64,000 nt of DNA, from NCBI GenBank assembly GCA_005880985.1, contig VBIQ01000007.1, positions 62,001-126,000 of the forward strand, written 5' to 3'. Shown piece after piece: positions 41,430-49,408 of the stretch. Position 1 is the first letter of the stretch, and each line of letters begins with the position of its first letter. Origin of the DNA: Chloroflexota bacterium (lineage in GTDB: Bacteria > Chloroflexota > Dormibacteria > Aeolococcales > Aeolococcaceae). The translations under genes were made by a program, and so were the position numbers. The notes beneath the pieces were generated by a model, which had not been told where the DNA came from, made no database searches, and worked only from the letters and a program-made list of their open reading frames with translations.

Positions 41430-42427
41430 GCACAGCGCCGCAGCGCGAGACGAGCTGGCCGTCGCTGGAGGAGGTGCTCGGCGACATCCGCGCCCTGCTG
41501 CAGCGCTCCCAAGACATCGTCTGCCTGGCCCACAAGGACGCCGACGCCGACAGCCTGGGTTCGTCGCTGGCCTTCGCGGCCTCGCTGCGCGCGATGGGCA
41601 AGCGCCCACATCCGATGGTTCCCGAGCCCGAGCCCTTCCTGCTCGGCTACCTGCCGGGGTACGACACGCTGGAGCGCGCGCCGGAACGCATTGATGCCGT
41701 CTTCACCTTCGACTGCGCCACTCTGCAGCGCTTCGGCGAGTGCCGGTCGCTGCTCGAAGGCGACCTTCCGGTGGTCAACGTCGACCATCACTTCAGCAAT
41801 GACGCCTACGGCACCATCAACCTGATCGAGCCGGAGGCAAGCGCCACCGGCCAGGTCGTATACCGGTTGCTGCGCGCGCTCGACGCCCCGATCCCGGTGG
41901 AGGCCGCCAACAATCTCTACGCCGCGGTGCTCACCGACACCGGAGGCTTCCGCCACGAGAACACCAACGAGGCGGCTCTCCGTCTGGCTGCCGACCTGGC
42001 GGCGCTGGGCGCCGATCCCGCCTGGGTGGCGCTGAACAGCTTCAAGTCGCGCCCGGTGAGCCAGCTGAGGCTGGTTGCCCTGGCGGTGGCCGGCATGCGC
42101 AGCGAGCTCGAGGGCCGGCTGATCTGGACCGAGGTGACCGAATCGATGCTGCGGCAGGCAGAGGCGCGGACCCAGGAGACCGACGGGATCATCGACGAGC
42201 TGCAGACGATCGACACCATGAGGATCGCCATCCTCTTCAAGCAGCTGGCGCCGGCGCGCACCAAGATCAGCGTGCGCACCCGCGACGAGGTGGACGCGAC
42301 CGCCATCTGCCGTCCGTTCGGCGGCGGCGGTCACCGCCGCGCTGCCGGCGCCGAGCTGGCGCTCCCGCTCGCCGACGCCGAGGACGAGGTGCTGGCGGTG
42401 GCACGGCGCGAGCTGGGAGCGGCTTGA
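41426..42427 (+). CDS. nrnA: DHH-family nanoRNase/pAp phosphatase
   Basis: It degrades short oligoribonucleotides and dephosphorylates pAp. DHH motifs are LAHKDADADSLGSSLAF, the DHH triad in VNVDHHFSN and TDTGGFRHENT. The DHHA1 domain ends with FGGGGHRRAAGAEL. 333 residues. The first motif is HKDADADS where DHH proteins usually have H-x-x-P/x-D-x-D. rbfA-nrnA-truB order is conserved in Gram-positives. Confidence 0.93.
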   Translation: MSTAPQRETSWPSLEEVLGDIRALLQRSQDIVCLAHKDADADSLGSSLAFAASLRAMGKRPHPMVPEPEPFLLGYLPGYDTLERAPERIDAVFTFDCATLQRFGECRSLLEGDLPVVNVDHHFSNDAYGTINLIEPEASATGQVVYRLLRALDAPIPVEAANNLYAAVLTDTGGFRHENTNEAALRLAADLAALGADPAWVALNSFKSRPVSQLRLVALAVAGMRSELEGRLIWTEVTESMLRQAEARTQETDGIIDELQTIDTMRIAILFKQLAPARTKISVRTRDEVDATAICRPFGGGGHRRAAGAELALPLADAEDEVLAVARRELGAA

Positions 42428-43386
42428 CCGAGCCGACCCTGGCGACGCCCCCGGGCCGGCTCCGGGCGGGGCGGCTGCACGGCGTGCTCCCGCTCAACAA
42501 GACCGCAGGGATGACCTCCTTCGCAGCGGTGCGTCAGGTGCGCCGGCTGCTCGCGGAGCGCCGGGTCGGTCACGCGGGCACGCTGGATCCCGCGGCAACC
42601 GGGCTGCTCCCCATCTGCGTGGGTCAGGCGACCCGGCTGGTGGACTACCTGCACCTGCAACCCAAGCGCTACCACTGCGTGGTCCGTCTCGGGGTGCGCA
42701 GCGAGACCCTCGACACCGAGAGCGAGGTGGTCGAGACCGGTGATGCCTCGGCTCTCGACCAGGCGACCGTCGCCGCCGCCCTGCAGCGGTTCGTCGGCGA
42801 GATCGAGCAGGTGCCGCCGATGCACTCGGCGGTGCGTCGCGAGGGACGGCACCTGTACGAGCTGGCCCGCGAAGGACGCGAGGTCGAGCGGGAGCCGCGC
42901 CTGGTCAGCGTCCTCCGTGCCGAGCTGCTCGGATTCCGGCCCGGGCGGCTGGCCGAGGCGGAGCTCGACGTCGTCTGTGGCAAGGGGACCTACATGCGGG
43001 TGCTCGCCGCCGACCTCGGTGAGGCGGTCGGCACCGGCGGGCTGCTGGGCTGGCTGGAACGCACCGGGTATGGTTCGCTGACCCTCGCCGACGCGATCAC
43101 CGTCGAGCAGATGGCGGCCCTCGACGATCCCGCGAGCGCGCTGCTGCCACCGGAGACGGCGGTGGCGTTCATGCCCCGAGTCGACCTGGCGCCACCGCTG
43201 GCCCTGCAGCTGCGCCGTGGCCAGGCGGTCTGGGTGCCCCGGCTGCCCGACCCCCGACCGCAGGGTCTCTGCCGTGCCCACGGGCCGGAGGGAGACCTGC
43301 TCGCGGTGGGCGAGCTGCAGGGAAACCTGCTCCGCCCGGTGAAGGTGATGGCATGGGGCGCGGCGGTTCCCGCCGGCGGGTGGTGA
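42424..43386 (+). CDS. truB: tRNA pseudouridine(55) synthase
   Basis: It makes the universal psi55 of the tRNA T-loop. LPLNKTAGMTSFAAVRQVRRLL, the catalytic-Asp motif RVGHAGTLDPAATGLLPIC and KGTYMRVLAADLGEAVGTGG are diagnostic. 320 residues, including a C-terminal PUA-like domain. TTG start overlapping the nrnA stop (TTGA). Confidence 0.94.
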   Translation: MTEPTLATPPGRLRAGRLHGVLPLNKTAGMTSFAAVRQVRRLLAERRVGHAGTLDPAATGLLPICVGQATRLVDYLHLQPKRYHCVVRLGVRSETLDTESEVVETGDASALDQATVAAALQRFVGEIEQVPPMHSAVRREGRHLYELAREGREVEREPRLVSVLRAELLGFRPGRLAEAELDVVCGKGTYMRVLAADLGEAVGTGGLLGWLERTGYGSLTLADAITVEQMAALDDPASALLPPETAVAFMPRVDLAPPLALQLRRGQAVWVPRLPDPRPQGLCRAHGPEGDLLAVGELQGNLLRPVKVMAWGAAVPAGGW

Positions 43387-44315
43387 GCATGCGGATCGAC
43401 GCGGGACTGCCGGACGCGCACGGTGCCGCCGACCACCCGGTGGTGCTCTCCATCGGCAACTTCGATGGTGTCCATCGCGGTCACCACCGCCTGATCGAGA
43501 CCGCGGTCACCCGCGCCCGGCACGCCGGCGGCGAGACGGTGATCATCACCTTCGACCCTCATCCCCGCTGTGTCCTCACCCCCGACCGCTGCCCGGAGCG
43601 GCTGACCACCCTGGAGGAGCGCGGCGACCTGCTCGCTGCCGATGGTGTCGATCGGATGGTGGTGCTGCGCTTCGACCTGGCGCTCTCGCGCTGGTCGGCG
43701 GAGCATTTCTGCCAGCGGCTGCTGGATGCGTTCCCGCTGCGAACCATGGTGGCCGGGCCCGACTTCGCACTCGGGCACAAGCGGCGCGGTGACCTCGCCT
43801 TCCTTCGAGCCTTCGGCGGGGAGCACGGTTTCGAGGTGGTGACCGTGGAGCCGGTGACCGTCGATGGCGCCGTCGTCTCGTCGTCCGCCATTCGTGCCGC
43901 CCTCGCCTCTGGCGACCTGGAGGTGGCGAACCGTCTGCTCGGCCACGCCTATCTGGTCGACGGACACCTTAAGAGCGACGGTACGAATGGCGGGCGGCTC
44001 GCACTGCCGCCGGACAAGTGCCTGCCGGCGGCCGGGATGTACGCAACCTGGGTCAGGGTCGACGGGGGGGAGTGGCGAGCTGCCGCCACCACCGTCGTCC
44101 CGCCGCCTGCCGGCGACCAGCGTCCGCTGGTGCGGCCCCGGGTCCTGGACGGTGCCGGCGGCCTCGGCCACCGAGAGTTGCGGATCGCCTTCGTCGCCCG
44201 CATCGGCGGTGTCGCACCTGCGCCCGGGGTGGAGCCCTCTCCTGCATCGCCCGCCGAGGTTGCCGAGGCGGCGCGGGCGCTGCTGGGTGGCATGCCGGCT
44301 CCGGCCGGCGTCTAG
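43383..44315 (+). CDS. ribF: RibF-like protein 1: FMN adenylyltransferase domain intact, riboflavin-kinase domain degenerate
   Basis: First of two tandem RibF paralogs. The adenylyltransferase half is well conserved: LSIGNFDGVHRGHHRLIE, ITFDPHPRCVL, VAGPDFALGHKRRGDLAFL and VVSSSAIRAALASGD. The C-terminal half has lost the riboflavin-kinase signatures; only GMYATWVRVDG resembles GVYA, and there is no GRxxGxPTAN or ExHxxDFxxDLYG block. It therefore probably makes FAD from FMN but cannot phosphorylate riboflavin. GTG 43383 overlaps the truB stop; ATG 43389 is an alternative. 310 residues. truB-ribF order is standard. Confidence 0.85.
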   Translation: MSMRIDAGLPDAHGAADHPVVLSIGNFDGVHRGHHRLIETAVTRARHAGGETVIITFDPHPRCVLTPDRCPERLTTLEERGDLLAADGVDRMVVLRFDLALSRWSAEHFCQRLLDAFPLRTMVAGPDFALGHKRRGDLAFLRAFGGEHGFEVVTVEPVTVDGAVVSSSAIRAALASGDLEVANRLLGHAYLVDGHLKSDGTNGGRLALPPDKCLPAAGMYATWVRVDGGEWRAAATTVVPPPAGDQRPLVRPRVLDGAGGLGHRELRIAFVARIGGVAPAPGVEPSPASPAEVAEAARALLGGMPAPAGV

Positions 44316-44334
44316 TGTCTCGACGCGGCCCCAC

Positions 44335-45246
44335 ATGCAGCTCATCGACGACCCGAGGAACATCCCCCCGTCGCTGCGCGGGGCGGCGCTGAGTTTCGGG
44401 TTCTTCGACGGCGTTCACCGCGGCCACCGGGCGATCATCGAGCGAACGCGACGGGTCGCCGGTGAGCTCGGGGTTCCCTCGATGGTGCTGATCGGCGACC
44501 GGCGTCCGGCGTCATCGGCGCCGGCCGAGACGGCGCCCCGGCTGCTCACCGATCCGTCCCAGAAGCTGGCGCTCCTGGAGGCGGCGGGAATCGACGTCAC
44601 CTGCGTGGCGCCCACCGGCGGGCGCCCGCCGCATCCCGTCGATCACCTCGTGCGTGACGTCGCCATCAGCAAGTTGCGCGCACACGTCCTGGTCGCCGGC
44701 CGTCATCACCGCGACGCGCCGTCGTTGCTCGAGCTCGGAGACCAGCATGGCTTGCGGGTCGAGCTGGTCGAGCCGGTCGACGCGCCGGGGGTGGGAGTGA
44801 TCTCGGGGGCAGCGATCCGCGACCGCCTGCGCGGCGGTGACGTGACCACGGCCGCGGCCCTGCTCGGACGTCCCTACGAGATCCACGGGGTGGTCGAGCG
44901 CGGCGACGGACGGGGCCGCGCGATCGGCGTTCCCACCGCCAACGTCGCCGTCTCGGCCGAGATGCAGCTGCCTGCCGACGGCGTCTACGCAGGCCGCTAC
45001 CGGCGCGCGGACGGTGAGCGCCACCCGGCCGCGATCTCCATCGGTCGCCGTCCGACGTTCCATGCCGAGAACGCGCTGCTCCTGGTCGAGGCGCACCTTC
45101 TCGACTTCAACGGCGATCTCTATGGGGAGCACGCCTGGGTCGAGGTGGACGCGTGGCTGCGCGAACAGGTGAGGTTCGATCGCGTCGACGCCCTGGTCGC
45201 CCAGATGCAGCTCGACGTCGCCCAGACCAGGTCGATGATCCCGTGA
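44335..45246 (+). CDS. ribF: RibF-like protein 2: riboflavin-kinase domain intact, adenylyltransferase domain degenerate
   Basis: Second tandem paralog, 303 residues. The C-terminal riboflavin kinase is complete: GRGRAIGVPTANVAV, LPADGVYAGRYRR, AAISIGRRPTFH and VEAHLLDFNGDLYGEHAWVE. The N-terminal half keeps FGFFDGVHRGHRAIIE but has lost FDPHP (VLIGDRRPASS), the DFxFG block (VAGRHHRDAPSLLE) and SSSxIR (ISGAAIRDRL). It is the functional mirror image of paralog 1. It begins 19 nt after that gene's stop and ends 22 bp from the convergent aroC. Confidence 0.85.
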   Translation: MQLIDDPRNIPPSLRGAALSFGFFDGVHRGHRAIIERTRRVAGELGVPSMVLIGDRRPASSAPAETAPRLLTDPSQKLALLEAAGIDVTCVAPTGGRPPHPVDHLVRDVAISKLRAHVLVAGRHHRDAPSLLELGDQHGLRVELVEPVDAPGVGVISGAAIRDRLRGGDVTTAAALLGRPYEIHGVVERGDGRGRAIGVPTANVAVSAEMQLPADGVYAGRYRRADGERHPAAISIGRRPTFHAENALLLVEAHLLDFNGDLYGEHAWVEVDAWLREQVRFDRVDALVAQMQLDVAQTRSMIP

Positions 45247-45268
45247 GCGCCGCCCGTCGGGACGGCGA

Positions 45269-46420
45269 TCAGCGACGGCCCAGACGGCGCCGGTAGTTGC
45301 GCACCGCGCCCGTCAGATCGTCCATCGAATCGCCGCCGAACTTCTCGAGCAGCGCCGCCGCGAGCACCCAGGCCATCATCGCCTCCGCCACCACCGCGCC
45401 GGCGGGCACGTGGCAGACGTCGCTGCGCTCGTAGTGGGCGCTGACCTCCTGGCGGGTCGCCAGGTCGGCACTGCGCATGGGGGTGCGCATGGTCGCGATC
45501 GGTTTGAAGTGCACCTGGGCCCAGACGTCCTCACCGTCGGTGACGCCGCCGGTGAGGCCTCCCTGGTTGTTGGAGCCGTGGCGGAAACCCTCGCCCTCCA
45601 CCCAGCGCGGCGCATCGTGCAGCCGTGACCCCGGCACCGACGCCACCTCGGCGCCGAGGTCGACACCCTTCACCGACTGGATGCTGCAGAGCGCCTGTGC
45701 CAGCAACCCGTCGAGACGGCGGTCCCAGTGAACGTAGCTGCCCAGCCCGGGGATGACGCCGGTGGCCAGCACGATGGCGGTGCCACCCAGGGTGTCTCCG
45801 GCCTCGGCGGCCGCGTCGATGGCGGCGATCATCCGCCCCGCCGCCTCGGGATCGGGGCAGCGCACCGGTGAGGCCTCGACCGCGGACCAATCGATCACCG
45901 ACGCATCGACCAGCGGGGCTTCCACCTCACCGATGCGTCGCACGTAGGAGTGCAGCGCGGTGCCGGCGCGGTGCAGCAGCGCCTTGGCCACCGCGCCGGC
46001 AGCGACGCGAGCCGCCGTCTCGCGCGCGCTGGCCCGCTCGAGCACGTTGCGCACGTCGTCGAATCCGTACTTGAGGACCCCGGCGAGGTCGGCATGCCCG
46101 GGGCGCAGACGGGTGACCTTCTTGGGCTGGAACCCGCGCGCTTCGACCTGCATCACCTTGCGCCAGTCATCCCAGACGCGGTTGTGGACCACCAGGGTGA
46201 TCGGGGAGCCGAGTGTCCGCCCGCCGCGCACCCCGCTGAGGATCTCGGCGGCGTCACTCTCCAGCTGCTGCCGTTTGCTTCGACCGTAGCCCCACTGGCG
46301 GCGTCGCAGGTCGGGGTCGATGTCGCGCGGGCCGCTGAGAGGAAGGCCCGCCGGAACGCCCTCGACGATCACCGTGAGCTGCGGGCCGTGCGACTCGCCC
46401 GCCGTCAGGAAGCGAAGCAT
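45269..46420 (-). CDS. aroC: Chorismate synthase
   Basis: Last step of the shikimate pathway, using reduced FMN. The protein starts MLRFLTAGESHGPQLTVIVEG. VLERASARETAARVAAGA, FRHGSNNQGGLTGGVTDG and HFKPIATMRTPM are family hallmarks. 383 residues. It is the only confident - strand protein gene here. An in-frame upstream extension (to 46486) is dropped because similarity starts at 46420. On the - strand, GGTACACA lies 7 nt before the ATG, a near-match to the leaderless -10 pattern but without the final T. Neighbouring FAD/FMN genes may be coincidental. Confidence 0.95.
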   Translation of the reverse strand: MLRFLTAGESHGPQLTVIVEGVPAGLPLSGPRDIDPDLRRRQWGYGRSKRQQLESDAAEILSGVRGGRTLGSPITLVVHNRVWDDWRKVMQVEARGFQPKKVTRLRPGHADLAGVLKYGFDDVRNVLERASARETAARVAAGAVAKALLHRAGTALHSYVRRIGEVEAPLVDASVIDWSAVEASPVRCPDPEAAGRMIAAIDAAAEAGDTLGGTAIVLATGVIPGLGSYVHWDRRLDGLLAQALCSIQSVKGVDLGAEVASVPGSRLHDAPRWVEGEGFRHGSNNQGGLTGGVTDGEDVWAQVHFKPIATMRTPMRSADLATRQEVSAHYERSDVCHVPAGAVVAEAMMAWVLAAALLEKFGGDSMDDLTGAVRNYRRRLGRR

Positions 46421-46494
46421 GCGGGTCTGTGTACCACGCCGCGACGTCGACGGCGCCGCCGGGCGCACCCAGCCCCCTGCTGGCAAGCAGTCAG

Positions 46495-46500
46495 TAGCAT
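46495..46500 (+). promoter_or_regulatory. -10 hexamer of a probable leaderless glpB-like transcript
   Basis: TAGCAT ends 7 nt before ATG 46508, with no Shine-Dalgarno. Confidence 0.45.
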
Positions 46501-46507
46501 CCCCGCC

Positions 46508-47827
46508 ATGCCGGAGGTGATCGTCATCGGAGGAGGGCTGGCAGGCTGCTGGGCGGCGACGACCGCCGCGCGACTCGGCGCTGACGTCACCGTGGTGCGG
46601 CGCGCACCGGGCGCCACCGCGGTCTCGTCCGGCGCCGTCGACTTCGTCCCCCCCGACGACAGCGAGAACGCCGAGCTCTGGCTGGCGTCACTTCCCCGGC
46701 ATCGCCCGGAGCATCCCTTTGCCGCCGGAGGGGTGGTGGCCGGCGCGAGCGAGCTGCGCGCCGAGGCCGAGGGTCTCGCGCGCGAGCTGGGCGCCGCCGG
46801 CCTGCCGATGCGGGTGAGCTGGGAGGCGCCGATGCTGCTGGCCGACGTCCATGGACGGGTGCGCCGCACGGTGATGGCGCAGGAGTCGGTGGCCGCCGGC
46901 GACCTCCGCCGCTGTGCCGGCACGACCGTGGTGGTGGCAACCGTCGCCGGCCTACTGCATCCCGACCCGGTGTTCGTCGCCACCGCGCTGCGCCAGCAGC
47001 CGCCCCCGGGAACACCGGGAGATGCCCAGCCACTGACTCTTCCGCCCCCTCCCGCGCTGTCCCGCGGCCTGCCCGGCGGGCTCGATCCCGCCACAGTCGC
47101 CCGAGCTCTCGAGCGACCGGGCGCGGCCGAGGCACTCGGCCGCTCGCTGGCCGACGCCGCCGGCCGCCTCGAGAGCTCGCCCGGACTGGCGCTGCTGGCT
47201 CCGGTCATGGGCCTCGACGAGGCGGAGGCGGTCCGCGAGCGGCTCTCGGCGGCCGCGGGGATCGCCGTCGCCGAGCTGCTCAGCCCACCGCCCTCGGCCC
47301 CGGGATGGCGGCTGCAGGCGGCCTGCGAGCGGATGGCCGCCGGCGCCGGCGCCACCCTGGTGTCCGGTCAGGTCGAGGAGGTGGAGCTGGATCGGGGGCG
47401 AGCCCTCGCCGTCCGGCTCACCGGCGGCGCGCGGCTGGAATGCCGGGCGTTGGTGCTGGCAACCGGCAAGTACCTCGGGGGCGGGCTGAGCCTCGACCGG
47501 CTGCCCCGCGAACGGCTGCTCGACCTGCCCGTCTTCGCCGGCGGCGCCCCGACCGCCGGGCTCCAACCCGCCGACCTGGTGGCGCGCTCCCGCTTCCGCG
47601 AGCAGCCCTTCCTCACCGCCGGGCTGCGCACCGACGGCCGAGGGCGGCCGGTGGACGGCTTCGGCCGGGTGGTGGTGGCCAACCTCGCCGCCTGCGGCGC
47701 GATCTGTGCCGGCGTCGACGCCACCCTCGACGGCGGCGGGCTGGGGGCGGCCGCCTGGACCGCCGCCCGAGCGGCGCGGACCGCGGTCGAGGAGGCGGGA
47801 TCCGTGCCGGCGGCGCGGGTGCGATGA
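46508..47827 (+). CDS. glpB: GlpB-like FAD-dependent glycerol-3-phosphate dehydrogenase subunit B
   Basis: An N-terminal FAD/NAD-binding Rossmann motif EVIVIGGGLAGCWAATTAARLG is followed by VSSGAVDFVPPDD, resembling the GlpB sequence around SSGSIDLL. The C-terminal FAD-binding block is LVLATGKYLGGGLSLDR ... GLRTDGRGRPV and NLAACGAICAGVDA. GlpB normally acts in an anaerobic GlpABC complex passing electrons from glycerol-3-phosphate to menaquinone. No glpA or glpC is nearby. 439 residues. The next gene encodes a lipid kinase, so a glycerolipid link is possible. Confidence 0.7.
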   Translation: MPEVIVIGGGLAGCWAATTAARLGADVTVVRRAPGATAVSSGAVDFVPPDDSENAELWLASLPRHRPEHPFAAGGVVAGASELRAEAEGLARELGAAGLPMRVSWEAPMLLADVHGRVRRTVMAQESVAAGDLRRCAGTTVVVATVAGLLHPDPVFVATALRQQPPPGTPGDAQPLTLPPPPALSRGLPGGLDPATVARALERPGAAEALGRSLADAAGRLESSPGLALLAPVMGLDEAEAVRERLSAAAGIAVAELLSPPPSAPGWRLQAACERMAAGAGATLVSGQVEEVELDRGRALAVRLTGGARLECRALVLATGKYLGGGLSLDRLPRERLLDLPVFAGGAPTAGLQPADLVARSRFREQPFLTAGLRTDGRGRPVDGFGRVVVANLAACGAICAGVDATLDGGGLGAAAWTAARAARTAVEEAGSVPAARVR

Positions 47828-48774
47828 GCGGGCGGACGGTCGTCATCGTCAACCCCGCCAGCGCCGGCGGACGCACCGGCCGTCGCTGGCCGGAGGTGCA
47901 CCGCTGCCTCGAGGGGGCCGGCGTCGCGGCAGAGGTGCGGGTGACCACCGCCCCGGGCCAGGCGACCGAGCTGGCCCGGGCCGCGCTGGGTGAGGGGTGC
48001 GACCGGGTGGTGGCCGCCGGCGGTGACGGCACCCTCAACGAGGTGCTCAACGGCTTCTTCGACGCCGCCACCGGGGAGCCGGTGGCGCCCGGCGCCCGGC
48101 TGGGAATGCTGCCCAGCGGCACCGGCGGTGACTTCCGCCGCACCGCCCGCATCCCCCTCGATCCCGGCGCCGCCTGCGCCCTGCTCGCCAGCGGCCAGGT
48201 CCGCCGCGTCGACATCGGTCGCATCGAGTTCCACGGCGAGGGTGTCCCCGGTCCCCGTCACTTCGTCAACATCGCCGACTGCGGCATCGGCGGCGAGGTG
48301 GTGACGCGGGTGAACCGCAGCGGCAAGCGCGGTGGCGGCAGGTCCGTCTTCCTCTATCACTCGCTGGCGGCGCTGATGGCCTACCGTCCGCGGCCGGCTC
48401 GCGTCGAGGTCGACGGCGACATCCTGCAGAGCACCGTCCACAACGTGGTCATCGCCAACGGGCGCTACTTCGGGGCGGGGATGCTGGTCGCTCCCCAGGC
48501 GAGCATCGACGACGGTATGCTCGACGTGGTGATCTTCGAACCGAAGCCGCGGCTGCGATCGCTACGCGAGATGCCTCGCCTCTACCGCGGCGAGCACATC
48601 GGGAGGCCGGGTGTCGAGGTGCGGCGCGGCCGCCGGGTGACGGTGACTTCGCTCGGAGAGCCGCTGCTCTTCGACGTCGACGGTGAGCAGGTGGGGCGGG
48701 CGCCGGCGACGGTCAGCTGCCTGCGGGCGGCGCTGCTGCTGTGCGCGCCGAACAGCGGTTCCCCGGCCAGCTGA
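47824..48774 (+). CDS. Diacylglycerol kinase-family lipid kinase
   Basis: DAGK catalytic fold: VVIVNPASAGGRTGRRWPEV, the nucleotide loop VVAAGGDGTLNEVLNG and LGMLPSGTGGDFRRT are all diagnostic, and the C-terminal half has the FGAGMLVAPQASIDDGMLDVV segment. It phosphorylates a lipid hydroxyl (diacylglycerol or similar) at the membrane. The exact substrate is not readable. 316 residues; ATGA overlap with the glpB-like gene. Confidence 0.85.
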   Translation: MSGRTVVIVNPASAGGRTGRRWPEVHRCLEGAGVAAEVRVTTAPGQATELARAALGEGCDRVVAAGGDGTLNEVLNGFFDAATGEPVAPGARLGMLPSGTGGDFRRTARIPLDPGAACALLASGQVRRVDIGRIEFHGEGVPGPRHFVNIADCGIGGEVVTRVNRSGKRGGGRSVFLYHSLAALMAYRPRPARVEVDGDILQSTVHNVVIANGRYFGAGMLVAPQASIDDGMLDVVIFEPKPRLRSLREMPRLYRGEHIGRPGVEVRRGRRVTVTSLGEPLLFDVDGEQVGRAPATVSCLRAALLLCAPNSGSPAS

Positions 48775-48784
48775 CGCCCCCTGC

Positions 48785-48864
48785 TACACTCCGGCACGAC
48801 CTGCGGGCGGCTTCGAGCTGCGCTTCCCGCATGGCGACGGCCATGGCCGGCCACGGAGACCTGA
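48785..48864 (+). promoter_or_regulatory. rpsO promoter and structured leader (possible S15 autoregulatory site)
   Basis: TACACT at 48785-48790 is followed by a ~65-nt leader. Within it GCGGG (48803-48807) pairs with CCCGC (48826-48830), and CGGC pairs with GCTG around a TTCGA loop, leaving a CGCTT bulge. S15 regulates rpsO through structured leaders in several phyla. Binding here is inference. Confidence 0.35.
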
Positions 48865-49131
48865 TTGCCCGAGCTGCTGAACAAGACGGAGATCATCGCC
48901 GAGCACCGGCGGCACGACACCGACACCGGTTCGGCGGAGGTGCAGATCGCGGTGCTCAGCGAGCGGATCCGGTTGCTGACAGAGCATCTCCGTGACCATC
49001 CCAAGGACCATGCCTCGCGGCGTGGCCTTCTCAAGCTGGTCGGCAAGCGGCGCCGGCTGCTCGATTACCTGACGCGCACCGACGTCGAGCGCTATCGCGC
49101 CATCATCGGCCGTCTCGGACTGCGCCGCTGA
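48865..49131 (+). CDS. rpsO: 30S ribosomal protein S15
   Basis: 88 residues with the S15 pattern: [26 protein letters not shown], then [32 protein letters not shown] (each in part). TTG start at 48865, preceded by GGAG at 48855-48858. S15 binds 16S rRNA helices 20-22. The rpsO-pnp order is universal in many phyla. Confidence 0.96.
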   Translation: MPELLNKTEIIAEHRRHDTDTGSAEVQIAVLSERIRLLTEHLRDHPKDHASRRGLLKLVGKRRRLLDYLTRTDVERYRAIIGRLGLRR

Positions 49132-49408
49132 GCAAGACAACACGGGAGGGCGTCCAGCCCGCGGTGCGGCGGGCGCACATCATCGTCATATCCGCAATGG
49201 CGCAATAAAGCGTCGCCTCCGGCCCCGCCGTCCACCGCCGCCGATCGCCGGTGAGACGTTGGGGATTGGCGCGACCCGCGGCAGGCGCGGCCGACCGTGA
49301 CCGGTCCGGCGCGAACCGCGACCCCCGCCCCAACCTCCAACACCTCACCGCCACGCGGCAGCCGACAGACGGCCGGCCGGGTCATTCCTCATCCAGGAGA
49401 CCCACGCA
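49132..49408 (+). other. rpsO-pnp intergenic region / pnp leader
   Basis: 277 bp without a convincing gene. It contains GC-rich inverted repeats (e.g. around 49151-49180, GGGCGT...GCGCAC) and an unusually AT-rich patch near 49190-49210. AGGAGA at 49396-49401 is the pnp Shine-Dalgarno. pnp leaders in other bacteria fold into RNase-processed stems used for autoregulation; that may apply here but is not shown. Confidence 0.4.
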
